Part shown: positions 34,901 to 47,600 of the stretch, in pieces
Layout of the letters: the number at the start of each line of letters is the position of its first letter
Numbering within the stretch: the stretch's first letter is position 1
Assembly (NCBI GenBank): GCA_023376005.1
Contig: CM042145.1
Span: forward strand, 57,939,040 to 58,003,039
Reading direction: 5' to 3'
DNA from: Doryteuthis pealeii
Taxonomy: Eukaryota; Mollusca; Cephalopoda; Myopsida; Loliginidae
Length of the DNA stretch: 64,000 nt
Made by a program: the position numbers and the translations under genes
The notes under the pieces: model-generated
Seen by the model: only the letters and a program-made list of their open reading frames with translations
What the model was told of the DNA's origin: nothing
Databases searched by the model: none

Positions 34901-37900
34901 GTAGTTTTTGTCTCCCTGAAGTTACAGCATCTCCTGTAACTGTAAAGTCCAATGTTCGAAAAAAATTCTCAACCACAGATGTCACATGAGAAGGCTGTCC
35001 CTGAAGATGTTGATGTGCCAGTGCTTTCTTGCCGCTGCTTTCTACTGGACCTCTTGGCTTCATGGTGTTGTGCCAGGGTAGCTTCAGACATGAACAGTTC
35101 ACTATGGAGAGTTCATGGATTCCAAGGCTATCTATCTAACGAGTAGCACTCTGAGAATATTAGACGAGATCAGCATCTCAAAGACCAGTGTAGTTCATCC
35201 TCTTCACAACATTGTCAAAAGCACTTGGAGCTACCAAATTGATCTTTATGTTACCAAAATATTGCAAAATCTTTTACTCACCCAAGAAACTGAGAGAATT
35301 GACATCACCAATATAGCTCAGCAAGTATTCAACTACATCTCCTATGTAAAATGCAATATATGGTCGTTTAAATGAGGAGGCTTATGTTTGTATACAAAGT
35401 GACCAAAAATGCAACCAGTATTACAAGGTTCAGGTTTGACTCATTTTTATTCTTTTTCTGTTCAAATAAAACAATGTAGAATGCTATATAGTTGGTTGTC
35501 TTTTTATTGAGGTGGAATCATCCTGCCATAATATAAAGTGAAAGTTACCACATTCAAGATTAGAGTCATTTTGGCACAGATTGGAGTTGGCCAATAAAGT
35601 TGCTACTCTGATTTACTATGGCGTTTATTCTTTCCAGTCCTGTGAAGGAAACATTACAACACATGTCCTTTATTTAAGTTAGTTTGGCACAAGACTAGAA
35701 GTATGAAGCACACAGTGAGAACTGAACTCACTATTAGCCTAGCTTACTAACAATTTTACCATTTTCAGTGGAACAGTATACATTATCAAATAGATATTAA
35801 GTAAAGTAAAATTGGTGGCATGGCCTATTGTCAGTATCATCTGGATAGTGAGGGAGACTATCCCCTTTTTACTTGTGTTAGTTGAAATTTCTTCTTTTTT
35901 TTTCCAGCTTCTGAATATGAACTTGGCCAAGGTATCAGACGAGCAGAATCTTGCGAGAGTGTGGCTTCCGATTGTTCAGTCTTTGATATGCAGCCTGATA
36001 TGCCTAAAATAGGACAGCTGGAATTTGCTGTGGAGTATGACAAGTGAGTATTATTATTGTTATTATTATCTATATATTAATACACTTGTTCTTAAATCTT
36101 CTGTCCATTATCATCCTGCAACACCCTCTGGTTAAAAATGAGACTGTCTATTGGGTCCATCTGTGAATTGGTTACTAAGTGGTCATGCAAAATATAACAG
36201 TGCACTTTGACCATTACTTAGGCTAGATGGGTGATTAGAGAGGCTTTATGCAATCAGTCATATCAAGCCCTAGCACCTATATGATTGTCCTGATTGTATA
36301 CTTCAAATTGTTCTAATGGCAAACACCAACCCCTTTGTATTATATATGTGCTAGAAGGTGAGTGTTTCTTCTACCAGTTTATAAAACCAAATTAATATTT
36401 GTATATAAATTATTCATTTAAAAATTATATATTAAAAAAAAAACAATATTGGATATTAAATAGCTCATAAGGGTTGATATGCCATTAAACAAAATAACCA
36501 ACTTAGAAATAAACAAAACAAAAACACATGGAATACAAAGTATCTGTGTTATTCGGACTATTGTCCTCATCTTCATTGCTATCTGTACAACGTTTCGGTT
36601 GATGTGCCCTCCCGCCTTCTTCAGGTATTTCTTGTCAAACCCAGGAACCTTCTTTTTGAACTCGGGAACTTTCTTGTCATAACCGGGAGCCATCACTGAA
36701 CTTTGAATCTAACCCTTTATTAGAATAGATAACAATGAAGATGAGGACAATAGTCCGAATAATATTTGTTTGAATTAATTTGAACTTAACTGTGAGAAAC
36801 TTGATTTTATTGAAAGAAAACATATTTATTTGAATTTTGACACAAAAACTATTTTTGTCAAATATTAAAAATATAAAAAGATTTGTTTACATATTTTTTA
36901 CAAAAGATCTTTACGAAAGATAAATACTTTTGAATGTCAATAAAATTGAGATTTTTATATTAAAATTAAAATATCCATTCAATTTTAATAAACTCAGTCA
37001 GTAGAGTGTCAGCCTGGGAACCACAAGGTTCCTGGTTTGATACCGGCCCTTGCCAACTCATTGCATGAGTAGCACAGGGATCTATCGAGTAAAGTAAGGA
37101 GCTGATGGTAGGTGTGGTGCTCCACCTCAGATACTAAAAAAATCAATCTACTTGGTCTAGCACTTGGGGATAGACTTCCTTGCTGATAACTGCTTTAAGC
37201 CACCCCGACAACTTTACTTTTATTTATGTATAAGTGTATTTTAAAAAAACAACATTGTTTTCTGTCATAAAATAAAACAAACTCCCACCCCCTTTTTTAA
37301 AAAATACATTTTTTTGTTGTTATTTTTGCTAGTATATATAAATAACCAACTTAGTAACTTAAAAAATACCAAAACAAGTTCACATGCAGTAGAAATGGTA
37401 CATGAAATATATACACAGGATACAATAGGTAACATCTGGATCAAAGTGGATTAGCCAAAATGACTTTGTATTTGGGCATGAACACTTTTGATTGGGGTAA
37501 TCTTGAACTTTAAGTGACTAAATTCCTACCATAAAATTGTACTTATGCAATTTATCAAGTTACCTGAAAAAATCAGAAAGTTTTGAAATAAAAGAACTAA
37601 TACATTATAAAATTCATTCATTGATAAATCAACACTGAAAATTTCATTAAAATCCGGTAAATCCCTGATATTTGCTAATTTTTTTTCAATAGGGGTGGTA
37701 AATTTATTTTGTAAAATACAGATTTTATGGCAACTTTGACTGTGCCTATATAAAATGAATGAACTGAAATAAGAGTGAATTCCCTTTGTTCTTTTTGCAA
37801 GAAGAAGCATGTAGACAATGGCAGCCATCTTTGATTTAACATAATTTTCAAGGAGAAGACAAATCCTTTTTAACTCCAAAATATCCTAAAATGTATTTTT

Positions 37901-40900
37901 AGTAACAATTAAGTTCATTTCAAATAATGCGCAAGTACAATTTTATAGTAAGAATTTAGTCACTTAAAGTCCAAGATTACCTTGATTGGTTTTAAAAGAC
38001 CCACTTCTTGGTCAGAAGGCTGTGCTGGAGCCTCCCTGCAAATAGACCATTTTCGACACAATTTTCTTGAACATTGCAGGGTGAACATCCGGTTCTTTGG
38101 ATTGTCTATTTAGTACCGCTACAAAACCATAACATTTTCTGACCATAAATATAAGACTCTACCTGTGAGCTAACAGCTGGAAAAAAAAACAACAAACAAA
38201 AAACAAAACAAAGCTTAATTGAGTTATGAGGAAGATGAAATTCAAAGAATGAACATTTGGTTTTATTAGATGAACTTCCCATATTGATGCTTGAAGAATT
38301 CCACTTTACCATTCTGTTAGATATTGATACTTCAGATTTTTCACTCTTGGTTGTTGAACAACTAGCATTATGTCAGGTGTGATTTGTTCTCATTAAACGA
38401 TCATGCTGACATTGCAAACAAGAGAATTGGACTGACAATGTCATATTTGCAAAAGAAACAAAGACACACAGTTTCAGTTCAGGGATGATTTAACAAATAG
38501 AAAACTTTATGGAATAAGTGTGATGAGTACCAAGGAGATTCTCCTTAAACAACGGACCAAAATTCCACAATTGTATGTCACCCACTAAAAAAAAAAAAAA
38601 AAAAAAAAAATCAAGGAATTAACCGAATTTAATGAAATTTTCAGTGTTGACAAACTAATGAATAAAAGATATAATACACCAGTTATTTTATTTAAAAACA
38701 TTTACATTTTTCAGGTCAGTTAACTTTGAACCACATATCTTTGAGAATCTGTGTTATGCCCCGAAGATACGTGGTTCAAAGTTAACTGATTTAGTTTTTT
38801 TTTCTTTCGGCAGGGTGACATACGATGGTGGAATTTAGGTCCATTAAGTTTGAGTTAACCGAGATTCTCTTGAAGATGATTAATGTTTCATTCAATCTTC
38901 ATTTTTATATTTTTAAATATCGCATCAGTCTTGATACTTCTTTTTATAATAATCTATTTTTCAACATTAATTTTATAAAATTATTTTATAAATAATACTA
39001 GCTGTTGTACCCACTAATACCCAGGAAGTGAGGTTAGTCAAACTTCCATACTGGATTTTTCAATAGCAATCTTTGTTTGGTGTGTTTATGGCACTGGTCA
39101 TATACAGACTGATAGAAATTGCCATTTATGTTGTATATTATTCTTAAATTGATAAAAACAAAATTTACCTTGAATTAAAGAAGAAAAAAAAATGATGTTA
39201 TCTCACAAAAATTTTTTGTAAGTTTAATATAAGATTCCATTTAATATTGCTCATATATGTTATTTTGTTAAAAAATAATTTTAGTTTTTTAAAAATAATT
39301 CCTCTCACTGTTACATGATTTCAACGTACTATTACTCCACTTCTCCTCCATTGTAAAGATGTCCCCAGGGATTCAATTATTGATTTTTATTGAAATCCAA
39401 ATAGCCAGTCCTGTTTCTGAATATTAGCTTAACAGGTGTATTAATTTTTATCATGATAGAATCATTGGTGTAAGCAACAACTGGTAACACAGACAGAAAT
39501 TGCCATTGATGGTATTTTTAAACATTAATTTTACAAATCTTTGATTAATTAAAACTGCATATCAACCTGTTTAGGATTATTTTATGCCCAGTAGTTAGGG
39601 AATCATATTCATTGTGTGTTCATATTTACATTTTTTGAGAAATTGTTTCTTAAGAGGATTTTTTTTTTGCATATGACCCTATCAAATATGAATAATGTTT
39701 AAACAGATCTATTTGACCTATAGTTGGGATCTTAATAGTTACAAATACTCCGGGTCAGGGTTGACCTGGGAGTAATGACAATGAAGGGATGAATCCACAC
39801 TCAACAGAACTCCAGAACTGGAGCCTAACTATAAGATGCAGTTTAGTCTCATACTCCTCTACAGGGGATACAGTTGGTATTTCTAACCTCGAACGACAAA
39901 CCTAGAAGATCATTAATGTTCCCTTTAGTCTTCATTTCTATATTGTTAAATCTTAGTATAATGGAGAATCAGTATCTGTTTGTCAGTAACTGTAACTATG
40001 TCACTGCTTAAGTCACAATAACCACAGGAAATTTTATCAATGAGTATTTAATTTATAGTCAAATCATTAATATATTGAATAAATTCTATATTCATCAACA
40101 ATCTCTCTATGAAAATCCGAGTTAGATATGCCTCAAAACAGCCCTTGTTATGACTGCTTCTAAAGTCCTGCAATATATCATATATATCTCTAAGAAATAA
40201 AGGTTTACATAATATATGGTGGGGTTAATTTGCATACTGGTTTTAACAAAACTGGGTTTAATAAATAATTACTTAGTACTATTGATATCTAATATTATTG
40301 TTTTATTTTCCAACATATTAAAATAAATCCTATGAATGATTTTATATAGAAACCAACTAAAATATAATTAGAATAAGAGTAATCTTTCTATATGCATTTT
40401 TATTTGATTTTGTTAGTCTTTCTAATTCAATATATTTCATTACATTAAAATTTAAATACTTATGCCCAAAAGGTGCATATTTTTGCTAGTATGGCTTTAT
40501 GTAATTATGAGCATTAAATTGAGCTGCTGAACTGGATTGGTGGTCTGTTATTTTGGAAGGTTTCTTCCGGGATTCTTCATAGCTCTGTCATCACAGCCTT
40601 TTTGATGTCGTGCACATAGCCAGGTTCACTTGATGACTCCCTTTAGCTTGGGGAAGACGAAAGAAATCACATGGAACCAGGTTGGGCGAGTAGGGAGGTT
40701 GCTCCAGCACAGTGATGTTCTTCTGGTCCAGGAACTCATGGATACTCAGGGTAGTGTGGGCAGGTACGTTATAATGGTGAAGCACCCACAAGTTGTCCTG
40801 CCACATCTCTCACCTATTCTCATGCACTAAACAAAGCAAATGCCATATTATCTCTTTACAAACTCCAGAAGAAATAGTTTGATGGGGAAAACTTGTAGTT

Positions 40901-43519
40901 TGGGTTTGGAATAAATGTTTTGTGATACCAGTCCTGCAACTTTTTTGACATATCTTGTATCCTTTCCACATCTTATTCTGTTTTTTTTTTGTTGTTTTTT
41001 TTCATTTCTGAAATCTTTCAATTTTTTCACATTCTCTCCACGCATGTGTCATACTCCTGACATGATATACTGACTTCCAGACTCTCATTATTTTATATTT
41101 AGTCTTTTTAACATGTCTCATAAAAGTCTGTTACCTTTTTTTTTTATTTTTGTAATATAGTAATTTTCAAACATTTCATAAATCTTTGGTGTCATGCAAA
41201 ATAAAATCAGAAATGTTTTGAAATAACTATTTTCCCTGGCAATTTCAGCCAGTGTGCTTTTCTATACTTAACAATTTTTATTGTCATTAAAGCAAAGCAC
41301 CTTCCATCGCAGTGTTGAAATTAACACCTGCAAATAAATGTTTTATGAATAGAGTAAATTGCCCAAATAACAATAGCCAGCTGTCGCTACATCCTGTGTT
41401 ACCATGGCAACCTATATTTATGTCTGCCACTAAAAACCAAGAGTTTTGCTTGATATTGATCATTTATTGTTTCTTTACAAGATGAAATGGGGATTTTTGA
41501 TTTTCTCTTCGTTCATTTATTGCTTTATTTTTGATGAGAAAATCACCTTGAATATGCTGACTACATACCCTTGTTAGATTATTTTGGGTATATAAGGTGT
41601 GCTACAATACACCACTTAAATTTATAGACTAAGCGAGGTTATGTGGTTTAAACCTCAGTGAATCAACAGCCCGAATGTGTGGCTAGTTGACTACTTAAGT
41701 ACTGATACTGAGAGACGTCTATTTGTAATCATTGACAAAGGACTTGCAATACTGAGGAGCACCAAGGAACAACCAAAGGATTCTTTACCAAGGATTTCTG
41801 CTGGACAAGCGCTCTTGCTTGAAGCCTAAAGGGTGGCTACTAAAATCATAACACCCCATGTTACAATTTTTGTGGCCATCCTTAGGTTTCAAGCAAGAGC
41901 ACTGTCCAGCTGATATCCCTTGTGTTAAGCAGAGCATGATCCTTAGTGAAGAAAGCTTTGGTTATTCCTTGCTGTCCCTTAATGTTGGGTATGATCCTTT
42001 GGTTGTTCCTTGGTATACCTTAGTGTTGCCTGTCCGCCTGTCAATGACGAACAAGGTGCAATGAACGGCTGTCAATATCAGTGATTAAATAGTTAACTAA
42101 CCACGTATTTGGGCTGTTGATTCAAATGATGTGACCTCGCCCAGTCTATAAATTTAAGTGGTGGATGGCAGCACACCTTATATACTAAAATAATCCAACA
42201 CCTCTTCATAGGAGGAAGACCTTCTCTGCTCCCCAACGGTATCTTGAATATGATACTAAACTGCATCTGGTGGTGAGATTACAGTTCTGGAGCTGTGAAG
42301 AGTGTGGAATCACCCCTTTGATACCATTACACCAAGGTCCACTCAGACCCGGAGTGGTAGTACCTGTTAGAGCCACCTCTATAGGACAAATAGATCTGTT
42401 TGAAAATTATTTGCTATATTTGGTTTCAAGTATTCCTTTCCAATATTGAGTGCAAATTATTTGTATTGAAAATAATTACCATAAGCTATAATCGTTTAGA
42501 AATAATTTATTATTAGTTACTTGAAATAATATAATGACTTGAAACCACATAATCAAGTAAAAATCATTAGTAGTAAATATGAATACTTGAACCTGTATAA
42601 TTGTATGCAAATTATCTGAATTAGGAATGGTTACTTTAAGCAATAATTGTTTGGATTATTATTATTATTAATTATTTGAAATCATATAATTGCTTGAAAT
42701 ACTTGAAATTACATAATTGTGTGCAGATTATTAGCATTAGATAAGAATACTTGAAACCATATAACTTTTTGAATTAGATATCAATATGTAAATGTAACAT
42801 GATTTTTAAGACTATTTTCCTGTAATCAGAAAAAAGTAAAAAATTAATGGAAAAAAGGTATGATAAAAGAAAATTGAGCATAATGGTTATTTCTCATAGT
42901 GCTAATACACTTGGGAAAGGTATGCAAAACCATTCTTCCTCCAGTTATAGGTAAATAACAGGGAAGATTGGGCTCTATAACTTTGGTAAGGCAACTGGTC
43001 TAGGAGAAAGAAAACTCAGAATTTTAACCTGTTAAATTTCACTTTAGAAATTTACCTCATGTCACATCCTACTCATGTGGAGAGGTTGGTGTATATATAT
43101 ATATATGTGTGTGTGTGTGTAAATTGAAAAACTCCTGACCAAAACATGTGTAAGTTAAATTAATTGAAATAATCCTATTTTATCCATTCAATACTTTCCT
43201 TCCTTTATTTCTCTTTTCAACATATATATATATATATATATATATGACCCAATTTTGAAAGAAAAATATCGGCTAAACAATACCAAATGCTTTCACATTC
43301 ATTTTTTTTCGCATTTGTTTCATTTCACTTTTTTACAGTTATCATTGTCATATGATAACTTGATAAAGGGTGAAGGTTACCCAAAATATTGGAAAAAATA
43401 AAGCAAACCAGGGACAAAACAACAGCTTTTTTGTTCTGTTTTTTGTTCACTTTTACATTTCCCATGCTTCCTGATATCCCCCAAAAATGTTCACAAGAAC
43501 AAAGTTGATACACAAATAA

Positions 43520-43564
<45 letters not shown>

Positions 43565-44580
43565 GGGTATGTCTAATTATTAGAAATATTACTACCAAAT
43601 CTGTTTTTCACCAAGTCTTATATAAACTGAAGATATAACCTATATATAATCTGGGGGAATTGCAAGTGATTTGACAGGATAAACCTTTTTTTTCATTCAA
43701 TGGTCATAAGTGATTGACTTTGGGATATCATCTGCAATGATAAATTCACTTGTAGCAATGTCATCATGTGTGAGGCTCCAGTTCTGGAGCTGTGAGGAGT
43801 GTAGAGTTACCCTCTTCATTTCCATTATCTCTCCCCCCCCAGCCCCCCAGAGTCATATTACCTATTCATCTATAGATCAAATAGATCTGTTTCAGATAAT
43901 AAACCATTTACCTGCTTAAAAAGATTGTGAAGATAAAATGTTGTACTATATATAATTGACAAGCATAATTATTAAACTATAAATCTTTGCAAATAATTAT
44001 CAGTTACTTGAAACCACATAATTGGGGGTGTAATGATCATTGCTATAGAAAATGGACTTGCTGACCCAAGTTTAAATCCTGGTTAAAACCGTTTGCATTT
44101 CACATAGTACTAATACCCTTGGGAAAGGTTTGCATCCAACTATTCTCACTCCAACTATGGGTAAATTGTATTGCAGAATTGGGTCTTTGACCTTGGTTAG
44201 GCAACTAGTCTAGGAGAAGGAAAACTTTAAATTAAAACCTGTTAAAATCTGCTTCAGAAATTGACCATGTGTTACATCCTACTTGTGTGGAGGAGTTGAT
44301 AAATATATACAATTGATTAAAAGAAAAAAAAAGAGAAAAAGATTGATTACAGAATGAAATCGCCCAATAAGGGTTGACATATTGTAGGACCAACCAACCA
44401 ACTTCGATCCATGGAAATAAATTATTCTTATTTATTAGAGGATATCTTGTATCAGTTAATTCTCTCTAGTCAATTTGTCTCCTTTAAATTCCGTTACAGA
44501 TCCCTCCATTTATATATATTTGGCAAGGACTGAATTGTACTAAAATAATACAATCTAAATAAGTCTCTTCCAATTTTGCA

Positions 44581-44636
<56 letters not shown>

Positions 44637-47600
44637 ATTTAGCCAACCTATAAATTTCTTTAGTTGTTTGTATGATACATATTATTTGCATAAAATACAC
44701 TACCCAAAAGTATGAATATATAGCAGTCCAAAAATTAGTGCATCTCTTATGTAATATTTATGCAATTTTATTTCATCTTGTTGAGTTTCAATTCTGAATA
44801 GTTTGGTAATAAGAAATACCGAATAATATCCATTTTGATTATTTCATGTTCAATGAGAAATGATGAGATCCTGGTATCTTTGATTTAAAAGAAATGTAAC
44901 TGTTTGTAAAAAAATTGTTAATGGTATACTTATTTACAGATGACACGGAAACTAATCAGTCACATATTTAAAAAAATAGTGTTTAAAATTTTAAAGATAA
45001 AATACACATATGAAATGTAATTTTAAAAATAAATACAGTAAATATAAATATAAAAGATAGAATGATAAGTACAAAATATTTTTTCATATTTGTTAAACTC
45101 TGCTTAAAAAATTGACCCTGTGTCACATCCTGTTCATACGGAGGGGTTGGTAAATACATATATTTCTGTATGTGCCTATAACAGCATAAAAGGGTGGAAA
45201 ACAATATGTCATATAGTACCTAAATAAAGAAAATGGAATCATCTGTTTTTCCTATAAATAATCTCTGATGAAACCTTGGATAAGAGAAACAATGAGATCT
45301 CATAGGACTTGTTAATTCAACTTAGCAATTGCTAGTAACTCTGTTCCTCTTGTATCTTTGCTTAGTAAAACTTTTCCTTACACTTAATACTCATGTTCCT
45401 TCCTGTTATTTCTCTGTTAACTCTGATAGTTAAGTTATTACAATATTATATTGTGGGGATTAATAAATTGATAAAGTTTAAATAAAAAGATAAATGAAAT
45501 AAAGAAAAAAACGAAAATAAAAAAAAGATAAAACATAATTGTCATTTGAATAAAGAAAAGCAGAAAAAAATGGAATGTTGTTTCCCTCGTGACCGGAAAA
45601 GAGGGTGTACTGATAAGTGTGTTCTTTTTTAAGAGAGCAAACAGGAAATGAGAAGCATTGTGGGAATGGAAAAGGAAGAGATTAAATCAAATTGAAAGCA
45701 AAAGTCCTGGCGTTAATTTTGATGAACTTCAGGTAGCAATGCACTAGCAGAAGTGTTTTTAAAAAAAGACATAAGAGAAATGTGATGAGAGACGCAATAA
45801 AGGGAGATATTAGAAGAAGCAGAGGCAAGTGGAACAATCTGACCTCATCTACTTTGTATTGATACCCAACTCTTGTTTTTATTTTATTTGTTTTTTAACC
45901 TGTTTAAACAACAATAATAAAATATGAAAATAAAATAAAACAAAATAAAACAAATCCCACAACTCCACTTCTGCCAAAAGTTTACCTTTCTGCACCAAAA
46001 AAAGAAACAGCCTCTTCAGGCCTTGCCAATCTAATGGGTAACATGTGCATTTTACAGCCTTTTGTAATGAGCAGTCTATATTCTAAAACATTCATGATAA
46101 TAATTCATGGACTTAATGAAAAAACTTTCCACGAGTAGAGGCCCATAATATATATTATATCTTATTATAATGGAGATTGTTTGTTTGTCTGTCTGTAATG
46201 GAAACTATATTACTATTCAAGTCACAATTCCCTTAATTATTTACATCCATTCTCCATGATTTCATTTTTATTTAAACCTCAATTATTAATAAAATTGTTT
46301 TACATAATTAGCTGTTGAGCATATCTACATGATATTTTCCACGTACCCCACTTGTACGAGTCAGGCACAAGGCCCTATTTATGTGGGACCACCCACAAAC
46401 CGAAGCTCATGGGGTGGCGGGTGAAAAATTGCGTCGATCCCGTCGGCATTCCCCCTCAAGGGGGGGCGCCTCAGGCACTGGGCAATAAACCCTACCCTGC
46501 CCCTTTAAATCGAGGGGGCAGGTGTTGCCTGGGGGGATGGCCCCCTGGGATCAACGTCATTAATTATAGCAATGGTCCAGAGGCCGAAGCCACTGTTGAC
46601 CATATCTACATGATATTTTCCACGTACCCCACTTGTATGGGTCAGGCACAAAGGCCCTATTTATGTGGGACCACCCACAAGCCGAGACTCATGGAGTGGC
46701 AGGTGAAAAATTGCGTCAATCCCGTCGGCATTCCCCCTCAAGGGGGCGCCTCAGGCACTGGGCAATAAACCCAGCCCTGCCCCTTTAAATCAAGGGGGCA
46801 GGTGTTGCCTGGGGGGATGGCCCCCTGGGATCAACGCTATTAATTATAGCAATGGTCCAGAGGCCGAAGCCACTGTTGACCATATCTACATACCAATAAC
46901 ATGCAATTATATTTATATATACAACAAAATAGTGGTTTACAGTGTGAATGGGAAGGCTAATTTGCATATTGATCTTAAAAATTTGATTTTAATAAATATG
47001 TGCTGGGTATTATTGATTTCTAATTGTTTGGTTTTATCTTAATAAATATGAGCAACAATCTCTTCAATAAATCTTAAAAGAAAGCCATTAATAAGAAGAA
47101 ATAACTGTAATTTTATTCTTTACTTCCTATTTTAACTAAGTAGTTGAATTAGGAAAATATATGAAAGATGAGAATGATGGAAGAGTAAGTTTCAGTTGTT
47201 ATATTTTTGATTACACCACCCTCTGTTTCAAATCTTTTTATCTGCATTCTTATTTAGTTTCATAAACGTTTCTCATTTAATATAATATTTTATTACATTA
47301 AAACTTAAATACTTGCACTCGGAGGATGAATATATTTGCTAGTATATATAAAATCTTAAAGAATAAATCAGCAATAACTGTATTTAAGTGGATTCTTTTG
47401 TCATTGTTTGATAATAATTAATCATTCATTGGTATTTGTTAAATGTTTTCAGGTATTTGATCAGTCACATAGTATTTTAACAAATATTTTGTTTTTCCGT
47501 TTTCAGAGAGGTTGCTGAACTTGTTTTGAGCATTATTCAAGCAAAGGATTTGCAGCCAAATCAATTCACTGGATCTTTAGATACTTATATCCGTGTAATG

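Noticed and set aside
36418..36696. 92-codon ORF with a periodic APGYDKKVPEFKK peptide
   Set aside because: Falls in SINE family F; the period comes from its 21-bp tandem and other copies are frame-broken.
46352..46768. 138-codon ORF
   Set aside because: It spans the GC-rich tandem dimer and repeats itself; no domain recognised.
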